The notes below the pieces were generated by a model, which saw only the letters and a list, made by a program, of their open reading frames with translations, did not search any database and had not been told where the DNA came from. This document shows, piece by piece, positions 46,783 to 55,596 of a stretch of DNA of 64,000 nt. The stretch is from contig NZ_WWFG01000001.1 in assembly GCF_026127265.1 (NCBI RefSeq), forward strand, positions 496,001 to 560,000. Direction: 5' to 3'. Position 1 is the stretch's first letter. The number at the start of each line of letters is the position of its first letter. The position numbers were made by a program, and so were the translations under genes. The DNA comes from Nostoc sp. KVJ3 (GTDB lineage: Bacteria; Cyanobacteriota; Cyanobacteriia; Cyanobacteriales; Nostocaceae).

Positions 46783-47460
46783 ATGTCTTTAGATATTCGC
46801 TATCCCTTAAATTTACCAGCCAATGCTCCACCATTGCGAGTGTTAATTGTCGAAGATGATCCGATGATGCAACTGGGATTAGAACAATCATTAATGGCTC
46901 ATCCTCAGTTAGAGATTGTTGGACAAGCAGAAGATGGTTATTTAGGAGTGCAAGCAGCACTGCAACTAAAACCCGATTTGGTGGTTATGGATATAGGATT
47001 GCCGCGATTGGATGGCATTGCAGCGACACAGCAAATTAAGGCGGCGTTACCAGCAACTCATGTAGTAATGCTGACATCTCATCAAACGGAGACAGAAATT
47101 ATTGCAGCGCTATCTAGCGGTGCAGATGCGTATTGTATTAAAGGTGCAAGTGTGGAACGATTGTTAAGTGCGATCGCAGCCGCAGTTGATGGTGCAGCCT
47201 ATCTCGATCCCCAAATTGCGCGGCGAGTAATTGACAATCTCAAACCACCTACACCCACTAGCAATAGCGCTAACTTATCTGGACGCGAATTAGAAGTATT
47301 GAAACTCATGGTAGACGGGTTGAGTAACCCAGAGATTGCTGAAAAACTCTATCTCAGTCCCAACACCATCAAAACTCACGTCCGAGGGATTATGAATAAA
47401 TTAGCAGTGGACGATCGCGTGCAAGCAGCAGTCGTTGCATTACGTTCAGGTTTGGTTTGA
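46783..47460 (+). CDS. NarL/FixJ-type response regulator
   Basis: A 225-residue two-component regulator. The receiver domain has VLIVEDDPMMQ, the phosphorylated Asp in DLVVMDIGLPRLDG, Thr/Ser in VVMLTSH and Lys in AYCIKGAS. The output is a LuxR-type helix-turn-helix: LSGRELEVLKLMVDGLSNPEIAEKL and LSPNTIKTHVRGIMNKL. No sensor kinase is nearby, so its stimulus is unknown. It follows era across a short repeat region and is probably a separate unit. Confidence 0.92.
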   Translation: MSLDIRYPLNLPANAPPLRVLIVEDDPMMQLGLEQSLMAHPQLEIVGQAEDGYLGVQAALQLKPDLVVMDIGLPRLDGIAATQQIKAALPATHVVMLTSHQTETEIIAALSSGADAYCIKGASVERLLSAIAAAVDGAAYLDPQIARRVIDNLKPPTPTSNSANLSGRELEVLKLMVDGLSNPEIAEKLYLSPNTIKTHVRGIMNKLAVDDRVQAAVVALRSGLV

Positions 47461-47704
47461 TGTTGAAGAAATTAAAATATTTGAACATCGCTGAAAATTG
47501 CTGTTTATCAAGAAAGGCAGAGGGCAGGAGGCAGAAGGCAGAAGGGAATACTGCCTCCTCCCTCTGCCTGTGACCGAACCGAACTTGGGTATAAAACCCC
47601 ACCGTCTATACGGTGCTTACAATTGGTTGGGGTCTGAATCCCCAACGAAAAAGTTCCTTCTGCCCTCTGCCCTCTGCCTTCTTCAACTGAAATTTGCAAA
47701 TTTT
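47461..47704. repeat. Low-complexity GGCAGA-type repeats between convergent genes
   Basis: 244 bp between two gene ends. Repeats of gcagaagg/gcagaggg on one side and ccctctgccttctg on the other form an imperfect large palindrome, which may terminate transcription in both directions. No ORF is supported. Confidence 0.5.
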
Positions 47705-49327
47705 CTAGAACTTTAAAATATCTAATGATTCTTCTATTTCTAAATCTAATATTATTTCTCGTGTATCTTTGAGTGCTTCTAGTTTACCTTCTTTACGATA
47801 AATATCTGCCGCTTTCTGAAAATCTTCAATTGCTCCCTGTTTATCCGCTATTTCTAAACGAATGTTGCCACGGTTGTAATAAGCATCGGCATAATTAGAA
47901 TTAATATGTACTGCTTGAGTATAATCTTCAATTGCTCCTTCAAAATCTTCTAAGTCAGAACGAGCATTACCACGGTTGTAATAAGCATCAGCATAGTTAG
48001 GATTAATCTGTATTGCCTGAGTATAATCTTCAATTGCTCCTTCAAAATCTCCTAAATCAGAACGAGCATTACCACGTTTTTTATACGCTATGGCATCTTG
48101 AGGATTAATCTTGATTGCTTGAGGAAATGTCGGTTGAGAGCCTAATAAATAACGAGCAATTCCACGGTTTTTATAAGCATCGGCATAATGTGGGTTAATT
48201 TTAATAGCTTGGGTATAATCCTCAATTGCTCCTTGGTTATCTCCTATATGAGAACGAGCTTCAGCCCGGTTTTTATAAGCAACGGCAACATTAGGGTTAA
48301 TTATGATAGCTTGGGTATAATCATTAATTGCTTCTTCTAATCGCCCCATCTGATATAGAGCTAAACCTCGTTTATTGTAAGATTTAGCATCATTAAGATT
48401 AACCTTAATTACCTGAGAATAATCTGCGATCGCAGCTTCATAATCTCCTGCTTGATAGTGGGCTAAACCTCGCTTATAATATAAATCAACATCATTCTGA
48501 TGAGTTTTTAAAGCTTGATTGTAATTGCTAATCGCATTTGTATATTCTCCTTTTTCAAAACATTCATCACCCAATTTTACATAAAGGATATTTAAATCAT
48601 CATCACTATATTCAGGTTGTAAAGAAGATTTTATCAATTGATTATTAATTGGCTTAGTAGATATAATTTCCTGCTTTGGGATATATTTGTAAATTGATGA
48701 TTTCTGCTGAGAATAATTATTTAAAGAAGATTGTAATTGTTCTAGATAGCACCATAAACCACCACCATATAGTAATTGTTCTATACCAAAGGAGATTTTA
48801 CCAGTCTTCAACTTAATCATGCGAGTTGGCAGAAACCCAGCCAAAAAAAGGTGATACTCAGATTGTGCTTCACTCACATCTTCTTGAATCAAAATGCAAA
48901 CTACAACTGCATTTTTTTCAACCTCTTCAGAACTAATTGACCATCTAACTCTGTCAATACTACCGTGACGAGATTTAACTTCTATACCAATAGATGGGTC
49001 AGAAGTCAAGGTAAAATCTATATTACCATCACCGCCGAATCGCTTTTCATAATCGACTTCGGTAATAAAATCTGCTAAACGTTCTTTGACAACTTCCTCA
49101 CCCAACTTCCCTTTGAGATAGCTGATAAAAACGTCACGGACTGGTGAAACACGCTTATATTTCTCAGCCATCAACCAGCAAAATTCTCGTAATGCCTTTA
49201 ATCTTTCTCCAGAGATTATAGTTAATTCACTATATTGCCCTTCTGTTTCGCAATGAAGCAGACAACCAGATGTTAACCTTTTAATAAAATCAGACTGTAG
49301 CGATCGCAGTAGTGTAATCCAGTCCAT
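47705..49327 (-). CDS. Nuclease-fold domain fused to TPR repeats
   Basis: A 540-residue protein. About residues 80-190 carry a PD-(D/E)xK-like pattern: Asp in GNIDFTL and the IGIEVKSR strand, spaced as in restriction-endonuclease folds. From about residue 250 to 510 there are about eight tetratricopeptide repeats (for example GDYEAAIADYSQVIKVNLNDAKSYNKRG), one of them shortened at GSQPTFPQAIKINPQ. Repeats differ little at DNA level, suggesting recent internal duplication. Possible roles are nucleic-acid binding or defence with a protein-interaction scaffold; neither is shown. Confidence 0.75.
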   Translation of the reverse strand: MDWITLLRSLQSDFIKRLTSGCLLHCETEGQYSELTIISGERLKALREFCWLMAEKYKRVSPVRDVFISYLKGKLGEEVVKERLADFITEVDYEKRFGGDGNIDFTLTSDPSIGIEVKSRHGSIDRVRWSISSEEVEKNAVVVCILIQEDVSEAQSEYHLFLAGFLPTRMIKLKTGKISFGIEQLLYGGGLWCYLEQLQSSLNNYSQQKSSIYKYIPKQEIISTKPINNQLIKSSLQPEYSDDDLNILYVKLGDECFEKGEYTNAISNYNQALKTHQNDVDLYYKRGLAHYQAGDYEAAIADYSQVIKVNLNDAKSYNKRGLALYQMGRLEEAINDYTQAIIINPNVAVAYKNRAEARSHIGDNQGAIEDYTQAIKINPHYADAYKNRGIARYLLGSQPTFPQAIKINPQDAIAYKKRGNARSDLGDFEGAIEDYTQAIQINPNYADAYYNRGNARSDLEDFEGAIEDYTQAVHINSNYADAYYNRGNIRLEIADKQGAIEDFQKAADIYRKEGKLEALKDTREIILDLEIEESLDILKF

Positions 49328-49987
49328 TTATATTTCTGCGAATCTTTTGATGAGATTATTCTATTAAAATATCCAGCCGACGTAAACCTTTCAATGAGCT
49401 TGGCAAGATTTATATTAGTTTTTTAGGTGCGCCTATGTCTGATTATGCCAGAATTTTGACTGCTAGGGAGGCTGTAAGAGGGCGATCGCAAGACTACTTT
49501 GTTTTAAATACTACACTCATATCACTCAGATACTAACTGAGTAAATATACTCGATTTAACGTCTTTATCGCTGCAAAAGGCAAAGTGATGGTGGGTTGAG
49601 CCAGTAGAAAAGCGATCGCAGTTCCGTATGAGCGATCGCAATGATTAATCCCTAACCACAGGGATTGATTATGATAATTATATTTGTCGCAATGCTTTAA
49701 CGATTGCAGTGTTAGCCCCCTCATTCCAACACTCTTAATACAAAAGACATCTGGTGAAAAAGAATGTAGAGACGCTATATATAGCGTTTCCTAATCATAC
49801 AAGGTACATCATAGTCCCCCTCATCGCTTGCGGGGAGGGGGTTGGGGGTGGGGTTCAAGTACCTACTCAACTGAGAACCGCTATATCGCTTCTCCACAAG
49901 GGTTCTACATAACGCATATTTAATTTCTGGAGAATGAGCGATCGCCTTTATAATTTCAGATGATAGTGCGATCGCTGCTCGCCAACA
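49328..49987. other. Intergenic stretch with HIP1 sites and palindromes
   Basis: 660 bp. Contains several GCGATCGC sites (near 49,480, 49,613 and 49,631), a short palindrome at 49,766-49,790 of the GTAGAGACG family, and a G/C hairpin near 49,813-49,845 (ccccctcatcgcttgcgggg...). The small ORFs here have no coding character. Confidence 0.5.
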
Positions 49988-50860
49988 CTACAAATACTTC
50001 TGCAACAATAACGCCAACTTTTCCTTCGCCTCGGCTGGTACTTTATCCAACTGAGTCAAAATCGCATACTGCAACGCTGAATGTGCATCACTTGGCGGCG
50101 GATTTTCACTCAAGCGCCGCACAGTTTCTTGAATCACCTTTTGAGCATTGGCAGCATTCCGCAGCAAATTGCCAATCACTAATTCCACCGTCACACTGTC
50201 ATGGTCTGGATGCCAACAATCATAATCTGTCACCAGCGCTAAAGTTGCATAAGCAATTTCCGCTTCCCTAGCCAGCTTCGCCTCTGGTAAATTCGTCATC
50301 CCAATAATAGTTGCACCCCAACTGCGGTAAAGATTAGATTCTGCCTTTGTGGAAAAAGCTGGCCCTTCCATGCACACATAAGTACCGCCGCGATGGAGAG
50401 TAACTTCTGGTAAATTGAGAGATGCGATCGCATCTGCCAACACAACAGCCAAATTCTTACAAATCGGATCGCCAAAGGCAATGTGAGCCACAATTCCCTC
50501 ACCGAAAAACGTTGAAATCCGATTTTTTGTTCTATCAATAAACTGATCTGGAACCACCATATCCAGTGGTTTCGCCTCTTCCTTCAAGGAACCCACAGCA
50601 CTAGCTGAAATTAAATACTCTACACCCAATTGCTTCATCGCATAGATATTAGCGCGAAAAGGTAATTCAGACGGTAACAGCGTGTGATTGCGTCCATGAC
50701 GCGCCAAAAAAGCTACCCGTGTATCATCCAATGTCCCCAAAATCAAAGCATCTGATGGTGAACCAAAGGGGGTTTGAATATGCACCTCTTCGACATCTTT
50801 GAGCGCGTCCATTTTATACAGACCACTGCCACCAATAATCCCAATACTAGCTTGAGCCAT
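49988..50860 (-). CDS. mtnP: S-methyl-5'-thioadenosine phosphorylase
   Basis: A 290-residue purine nucleoside phosphorylase-like enzyme of methionine salvage, converting methylthioadenosine and phosphate to adenine and methylthioribose 1-phosphate. Typical segments are IGIIGGSGLYKM, FLARHGRNH, PFRANIYAMKQLGV, YVCMEGPAFSTKAES, IIGMTNLPEAKLAREAEI and VTDYDCWH. The ATG at 50860 follows AGGAACAGG and matches the family start; the TTG at 50884 is unlikely. MTA is produced in polyamine and homoserine-lactone synthesis, so the gene is housekeeping. Confidence 0.93.
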   Translation of the reverse strand: MAQASIGIIGGSGLYKMDALKDVEEVHIQTPFGSPSDALILGTLDDTRVAFLARHGRNHTLLPSELPFRANIYAMKQLGVEYLISASAVGSLKEEAKPLDMVVPDQFIDRTKNRISTFFGEGIVAHIAFGDPICKNLAVVLADAIASLNLPEVTLHRGGTYVCMEGPAFSTKAESNLYRSWGATIIGMTNLPEAKLAREAEIAYATLALVTDYDCWHPDHDSVTVELVIGNLLRNAANAQKVIQETVRRLSENPPPSDAHSALQYAILTQLDKVPAEAKEKLALLLQKYL

Positions 50861-50959
50861 GATTCTGAACCTGTTCCTTGCCAATCTGCTAAGTTATTTT
50901 ACCGAAAAGAGGAGTAGCAGAGAAGCCAAGAAACAAAGCAATTAAATTTCGCGCCGCTA

Positions 50960-51259
50960 ATATCATGTCCGCTTGATTACTTATTAAACTCAAAGAACCC
51001 CACCCCACCAAAACTATGCTTTGTCTCCCCTCCCCTTAGTAACTACGGTGTACACACAAGTCCTTCTGACCCCCTCTAACTCCCCCTTGGCAAGGGGGAG
51101 AACCGGATATTTCCCCCCAATACATCGGGGGGATTAAGGGGGGTAAATCCAGGATTTGGGCTTTCAGCTTCATTACCAAGATATGTGTACACCGTAGCCT
51201 TAGTAAGGGGAGGGGTGCAATAACTGTGGGAATCATAACTAATTACCCGGACATGACAT
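50960..51259. repeat. Palindromic MITE-like element, copy with nested insertion
   Basis: Ends match 40,967-41,115: ATATCATGTCCG at 50,960 and CGGACATGACAT at 51,248. The central hairpin is interrupted at 51,043 by another element. Removing the insertion and one target copy leaves 136 bp, close to the 149-bp empty copy. Confidence 0.75.
51043..51197. mobile_element. 155-bp non-autonomous transposon (MITE) with 9-bp target duplication
   Basis: Starts CTACGGTGTACACA and ends TGTGTACACCGTAG, 14-bp perfect inverted repeats. It is flanked on both sides by CCTTAGTAA (51,034-51,042 and 51,198-51,206), a 9-bp direct target duplication. No transposase is encoded, so movement would depend on a related IS elsewhere. 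A similar, older terminus pair is at 26,598-26,799. Confidence 0.8.
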
Positions 51260-51296
51260 AACACATTGAATTATTAGCCATTAATTAGATAAGAAT

Positions 51297-51324
51297 GTAG
51301 AGACGTAAAATTTTACGTCTCTAC
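51297..51324. repeat. Perfect 28-bp palindrome
   Basis: Begins gtagagacgtaaaa and continues with its exact reverse complement. Outer arms GTAGAGACG/CGTCTCTAC are shared with the repeats at 46,709 and 49,766 while the core differs, indicating one repeat family with variable centres. Confidence 0.7.
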
Positions 51325-51546
51325 AAGGATTTTTCACCGCAATGCACAATCGTTTTCATACCGCAATCAGCAACGCCATTAATGGTTATATTCAGCCTTA
51401 AAATTAACTGTCACCATAGGGTGTAATCGATGCCTCATGTATAGAAATATTAAGTAGATACACTCCTGAGCAAGGAGAGAAAGTTAGGGTTATACTTTTG
51501 GAAAAAGGCTTATTTTAACCCCTGCTTTTAACATTTTCATAAATCA

Positions 51547-52671
51547 ATGGCTCTCAATTTTCGCTTTGCGGTAGTCAGCGACTTACACGTAGCACTTCCA
51601 CACACAATCTGGGATCATCCTAGCCGTTTTCATCTGGTAGAAGTCAGTATCTCGGCATTTCAAAGTGTACTCGAACATTTAACACAACTCGATTTAGATT
51701 TCTTATTGTTACCAGGAGATTTAACCCAGCATGGCGAACCAGAGAACCACGCCTGGTTACAACAATGTTTAGCCCAGCTACCTTTTCCCGTCTATGTTGT
51801 TCCTGGCAATCATGACGTTCCTGTGCTGTTGGCCGATCGGCAATCAATTGCTTTTGCTGATTTTCCCTACTATTACACGAAGTTTGGCTATGAAGATCCG
51901 CAGCAGATTTACTACGTTCGTCAGTTACTCCCTGGAGTTAAGCTGATTGGACTGAATTCTAACTTCTTTAATGACCAGGGTGAGCAAATTGGGTGTTTGG
52001 ATGCCAAACAGCTACAGTGGCTAGAAGAGGTGCTGGCGGCATCTGTTGATGAATTAGTTTTGGTGATGGTACATCATAATGTGGTGGAACATTTACCCAA
52101 TCAATCAAACCATCCACTGGCAAATCGCTATATGTTGGCGAATTCAGCAGAACTATTGCAGTTGCTGAAGCGCTACGGAGTCAAGCTAGTATTTACTGGG
52201 CATTTGCACGTTCAGGATATTGCTTACTCAGATGGAGTATATGATATTACCACTGGTTCTTTAGTGAGCTATCCTCACCCTTATCGGGTGCTAGAGTTTC
52301 ATCGGGATCACGAAGGTAAAGAATCGTTGCAAATTCTATCTCATCGGGTAGAGTCAGTGCCTGATTTCCCAGACTTGCAAGAGTCATCACGGCAGTGGAT
52401 GGGCGATCGCTCTTTCCCATTTTTAATCAAGCTACTAACCCACTCTCCATTAAACTTACCATTATCACAGGCCAAAAAATTAGCTCCTAGTTTGCGAGAT
52501 TTTTGGGCAACTATTGCTGATGGAGATGCGGTATTAGACTATCCCCAGTTTCCATTAGAAGTGCAGCGTTACATTCAGACTTATAATGCATCGGCACAGT
52601 CCAATCCAGGTATGTCCACTGCTGGAACTCTGACGCTGATTGATAATAACAGCACACTGTTGCTACATTAG
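51547..52671 (+). CDS. Calcineurin-like metallophosphoesterase
   Basis: A 374-residue phosphoesterase with the full dimetal motif set: VVSDLHV, LLPGDLTQHGE, VVPGNHDVP, MVHHNVVEH and FTGHLHVQD. This most resembles the CpdA/class III cyclic-nucleotide phosphodiesterase group, but substrates vary widely in the family. The C-terminal 100 residues are outside the catalytic core. The ATG at 51547 directly precedes the conserved strand (LNFRFAVVSDLH). It stands alone after a 690-bp repeat-containing gap. Confidence 0.85.
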   Translation: MALNFRFAVVSDLHVALPHTIWDHPSRFHLVEVSISAFQSVLEHLTQLDLDFLLLPGDLTQHGEPENHAWLQQCLAQLPFPVYVVPGNHDVPVLLADRQSIAFADFPYYYTKFGYEDPQQIYYVRQLLPGVKLIGLNSNFFNDQGEQIGCLDAKQLQWLEEVLAASVDELVLVMVHHNVVEHLPNQSNHPLANRYMLANSAELLQLLKRYGVKLVFTGHLHVQDIAYSDGVYDITTGSLVSYPHPYRVLEFHRDHEGKESLQILSHRVESVPDFPDLQESSRQWMGDRSFPFLIKLLTHSPLNLPLSQAKKLAPSLRDFWATIADGDAVLDYPQFPLEVQRYIQTYNASAQSNPGMSTAGTLTLIDNNSTLLLH

Positions 52672-52812
52672 GAGTGATGAGTATCCGTGTGAAGATAATT
52701 TTTTGTCTGTATTCCTTTTGAGATAGCGATCGCCTCCGGCAGGCGGTTACGCCATCGCTCTCTACCATAATTCTCCTATCAAAAGTCACCAAGACGGGGG
52801 CTAATGCTGTAC

Positions 52813-52832
52813 AGACGCGATTAATCGCGTCT
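52813..52832. repeat. Short palindrome at gene end
   Basis: agacgcgattaatcgcgtct is a perfect 20-bp palindrome with the same core as the pair at 46,709-46,760. It lies just after the stop of the deaminase gene and could act as a terminator hairpin. Confidence 0.6.
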
Positions 52833-52833
52833 C

Positions 52834-53265
52834 TTAATTCCCAATATCTTCATTCCAAAGTTCCGGGTTAGTTTTAATAAACTCACTCATCATTTGTTCG
52901 CAATCGTCAAGATTAAGATCGATTACTTCCACATTGTGAGATACCATAAATTCTTTAGCGCCAGGAAAAGTTTTCGATTCTCCGACGATGACTTTTTTAA
53001 TCCCAAATTGCACCACTGCGCCAGCGCACAGGTAACACGGCATTAAAGTTGAATAGAGTGTAGTACCTCTGTAGCTGCCAACTCTCCCAGCATTGCGGAG
53101 ACAATCGATTTCCGCGTGCGTGACAGGATCGCTGTCTTGCACACGTTTATTGTGTCCTCTGCCCAGAATTTTGCCATCCTTGACGAGAACCGAACCAATG
53201 GGAATTCCACCTTCTTGTCTGCCTTGTTTTGCTTCTTGAATAGCAGCTTTCATAAACTCATCCAT
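52834..53265 (-). CDS. Cytosine deaminase-like (Fcy1-type) nucleobase deaminase
   Basis: A 143-residue zinc deaminase. HAEIDCL supplies the zinc His and the catalytic Glu, and PCYLCAGA the two Cys. ILGRGHNKR, VGESKTFPGA and the C-terminal FIKTNPELWNEDIGN resemble yeast cytosine deaminase more than TadA or guanine deaminase, so conversion of cytosine to uracil is likely. The ATG at 53265 is preceded by AAAAGGAG seven bases upstream; the longer frame to 53292 is rejected. It is divergent from a nucleoside hydrolase gene with only 15 bp between the start codons. Confidence 0.85.
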   Translation of the reverse strand: MDEFMKAAIQEAKQGRQEGGIPIGSVLVKDGKILGRGHNKRVQDSDPVTHAEIDCLRNAGRVGSYRGTTLYSTLMPCYLCAGAVVQFGIKKVIVGESKTFPGAKEFMVSHNVEVIDLNLDDCEQMMSEFIKTNPELWNEDIGN

Positions 53266-53280
53266 ATTAATTCTCCTTTT

Positions 53281-54204
53281 ATGACAAAACAACTTGTATT
53301 AATGGATCACGATGGCGGTGTAGATGATTATCTAGCAACCATACTGCTGTTGACGATGGATTGTATCGAACTCCTTGGTGTTGTCGTCACTCCAGCAGAT
53401 TGCTACGTCCAACCAGCTGTTAGCGCCACACGTAAAATTCTCGATTTGATGGGATTTTCTCATATCTCGGTAGCAGAAAGCACTGTACGCGGGATTAATC
53501 CATTTCCTCCTCTCTATCGCCGCGATTCCTTTATCGTTGACCATCTCCCCATTCTCAATCAAAGGGAAACCATTACTACACCTCTGGTTGCCGAAACAGG
53601 TCAAGATTTCATGATTAAGGTATTGCGCGAGGCATCAGACCCCGTAATGTTGATGGTAACAGGGCCGTTGACCACCGTTGCAGTAGCTTTAGACAAAGCA
53701 CCAGATATTGAAGCCAAGATTCACAAAATTGTTTGGATGGGAGGTGCATTAAATGTCGGTGGCAATGTAGAAAAAAGTCTAGAACCAGGACAAGATGGTT
53801 CCGCCGAATGGAATGTTTATTGGGACGCGGTTTCAGCAGCGCGGGTATGGCAAACCCAAATTGAAATTATTATGTGTCCTTTAGATTTAACTAATAATGT
53901 CCCAGTTACATCAGAATTAGTGCAAAAAATGGGGCGACAACGCTACTATCCCATCTCTGATTTAGCAGGACAATGTTATGCGCTAGTTATTCCCCAAGAT
54001 TATTATTTTTGGGATGTGTTGGCCACAGCTTATCTGGGACACCCAGAATTTTATCAATTGCGCGAATGGGAAACAGAAATTATCACCACTGGAGTCAGTC
54101 AAGGACGGACTAAAGTAGTTCCTGGCGGGCGGAAAATTCATGCGATGGATAAAGTAGATAAAGAGGCTTTTTACGCTTATATCTTGCAGCAATGGGCAAG
54201 GTAA
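53281..54204 (+). CDS. Inosine-uridine type nucleoside hydrolase
   Basis: A 307-residue N-ribohydrolase: MDHDGGVDDYL is the calcium-binding DxDxxxDD motif (here DHDGGVDD), VTGPLTTVAVAL and WMGGALNVGGNV are conserved, and MCPLDLTNNVP and FWDVLATAYL complete the active site. It cleaves nucleosides to ribose and base. The start is the ATG at 53281, at the family's first strand; the open frame runs further upstream to 53116 through the opposite gene. No clear ribosome binding site is present. With the divergent deaminase it suggests a pyrimidine salvage pair. Confidence 0.88.
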   Translation: MTKQLVLMDHDGGVDDYLATILLLTMDCIELLGVVVTPADCYVQPAVSATRKILDLMGFSHISVAESTVRGINPFPPLYRRDSFIVDHLPILNQRETITTPLVAETGQDFMIKVLREASDPVMLMVTGPLTTVAVALDKAPDIEAKIHKIVWMGGALNVGGNVEKSLEPGQDGSAEWNVYWDAVSAARVWQTQIEIIMCPLDLTNNVPVTSELVQKMGRQRYYPISDLAGQCYALVIPQDYYFWDVLATAYLGHPEFYQLREWETEIITTGVSQGRTKVVPGGRKIHAMDKVDKEAFYAYILQQWAR

Positions 54205-54317
54205 AAAAGTGAAAATTAGAAATTAAACTTCAAAGTTAGCGGTGTTGAGAAATTATGACTATAGTTGTTTGCATTGTCTTTTCTTAACTCTGCTTTACTT
54301 CATGATGAAAAACTGCT

Positions 54318-54872
54318 ATGAAATATGAACAAATTAAGTATGAATTAAAAAACTCTCCCACCCTGAAGCTTTTACGAAGCGATAACGCCCCTCTAATTCT
54401 GAGTTTTTTTTACAACCAGTTTAAAGTAACTCAGCGCATTTCTATCACTCAAGAAGAGTTAGAAACTAAACTGGGTAAATATCTGGAGTTTCTGGAAGAA
54501 ATTGATCAAGATTTTAAAGATCGATCGCCTAAAGAGTATCTCAACAAATGGTGTGATGACCAGCTTTTGAGAAAAACGTTTAACAGCAGTGACGATCCAG
54601 TATTTACACTAACTCCGGCTGCTGAGAAAGCGATTGCATGGTTAGAAGACTTTAAGCGGCGAGAAGAGGATGTAAAAACGTTTGAAACTTTTAAAGAATT
54701 TGCTGTTACTGTTACAGAATCAATTGCCGAAAATTTACTTTATCTGACTCCTGAAGAACAAGCTTTATATTCCTATCTCTCTATTCACAATCAACGCTTA
54801 GAGCAAGAACGCATTAGTCAAAATTATGCCTATCAATACATACATAGTTCGTGCGTAAGGATGCTTGACTGA
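54318..54872 (+). pseudogene. Truncated JetA-like (DUF3375) protein, Wadjet remnant
   Basis: The first 115 residues or so match the N-terminus of JetA/DUF3375 proteins (LKNSPTLKLLRSDNAPLILSFF, SPKEYLNKWCDDQLLRKTF, VFTLTPAAEKAIAWLEDF). JetA is the kleisin-like subunit of the Wadjet plasmid-defence complex and is normally about 450-500 residues. Here the sequence changes after KRREED to an unrelated segment (TESIAENLLYLTPEEQALYSYL) and stops at 184. No JetB, JetC or JetD follows; the next gene is a NUDIX hydrolase on the other strand. I take it as a decayed remnant joined to other sequence; a small functional derivative is possible. Confidence 0.6.
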
Positions 54873-54911
54873 ATTAGGGGGCAAAATACCAAAAAACTAC
54901 ATTGATATTAA

Positions 54912-55460
54912 TTAACTGATAGATTTTAAACCTAATAAGAGAGCTGCTATAGTTCCAGCCACAGAAATTTGCCCATGAATAATTTTCTCTAAAACTGATT
55001 CTACAGGAATAAATACAACTTCAATCTCTTCTGTAATATCTAGTTGTTGTTCCCCAGCTTTTATAACATTTTCTGCTAAAAATAAATGTATTTGATTAGT
55101 ATCTTTACTCGGCTTATCGTATAGAGTTCCAATTTTTCTAAATTCTTGGGGTGTATAACCAGTCTCTTCTCTCAGTTCTCTAATAGCTGCTAATTCTGCA
55201 CTCTCTTTTGTGGGATCGAAATTCCCTGCTGGTAGTTCTAAAAAAAACTCACCTACAGCGTGTCTGTATTGCCGAACAAAAATAATTTCTCTATTACTCG
55301 TAACGGGTAAGACCATCGCAACGTCAGGCTTAATACTGACAAAATAATCATCTATGATTTTACCATTGGGCAATTCTATTTCATCTTGTCTCACCTGACA
55401 CCAAGGGTTATCTAAAACCATTTTTGATTTTAAAGTCTTCCACTTTTTTAAGTCGCTCAT
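54912..55460 (-). CDS. NUDIX hydrolase, ADP-ribose pyrophosphatase type
   Basis: A 182-residue NUDIX protein. The box is in LPAGNFDPTKESAELAAIRELREETGY, with the catalytic REL-EE-TG residues; it has one extra residue between Gly and the first Glu compared with the standard pattern. The N-terminal region (WKTLKSKMVLDNPWCQVRQDEIELPNGKIIDDYFV) is typical of ADP-ribose pyrophosphatases. Probably clears ADP-ribose or related NDP-sugars. Confidence 0.88.
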   Translation of the reverse strand: MSDLKKWKTLKSKMVLDNPWCQVRQDEIELPNGKIIDDYFVSIKPDVAMVLPVTSNREIIFVRQYRHAVGEFFLELPAGNFDPTKESAELAAIRELREETGYTPQEFRKIGTLYDKPSKDTNQIHLFLAENVIKAGEQQLDITEEIEVVFIPVESVLEKIIHGQISVAGTIAALLLGLKSIS

Positions 55461-55596
55461 AAATCAAGTAAAAAATAAAATTATGTATAAAAACTTTAGT
55501 AACTAAGCAATTGTAAAAAAGTATAACAGATACATCCGATAATCTAAACTTTGAACTTACACTTGCTTTTGCAATAACATAATATACAGAATAAGT

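Noticed and set aside
47580..47660. Hairpin-like segments (accccaccgtctatacggt, ggttggggtctgaatcccc) considered as a CRISPR repeat or RNA gene
   Set aside because: Only single copies, no spacing pattern and no tRNA-like fold; better taken as part of a dispersed repeat.
53116..53280. N-terminal extension of the nucleoside hydrolase
   Set aside because: The 55 extra codons run antisense to the deaminase active-site region; the ATG at 53281 directly precedes the conserved DHDGGVDD motif.
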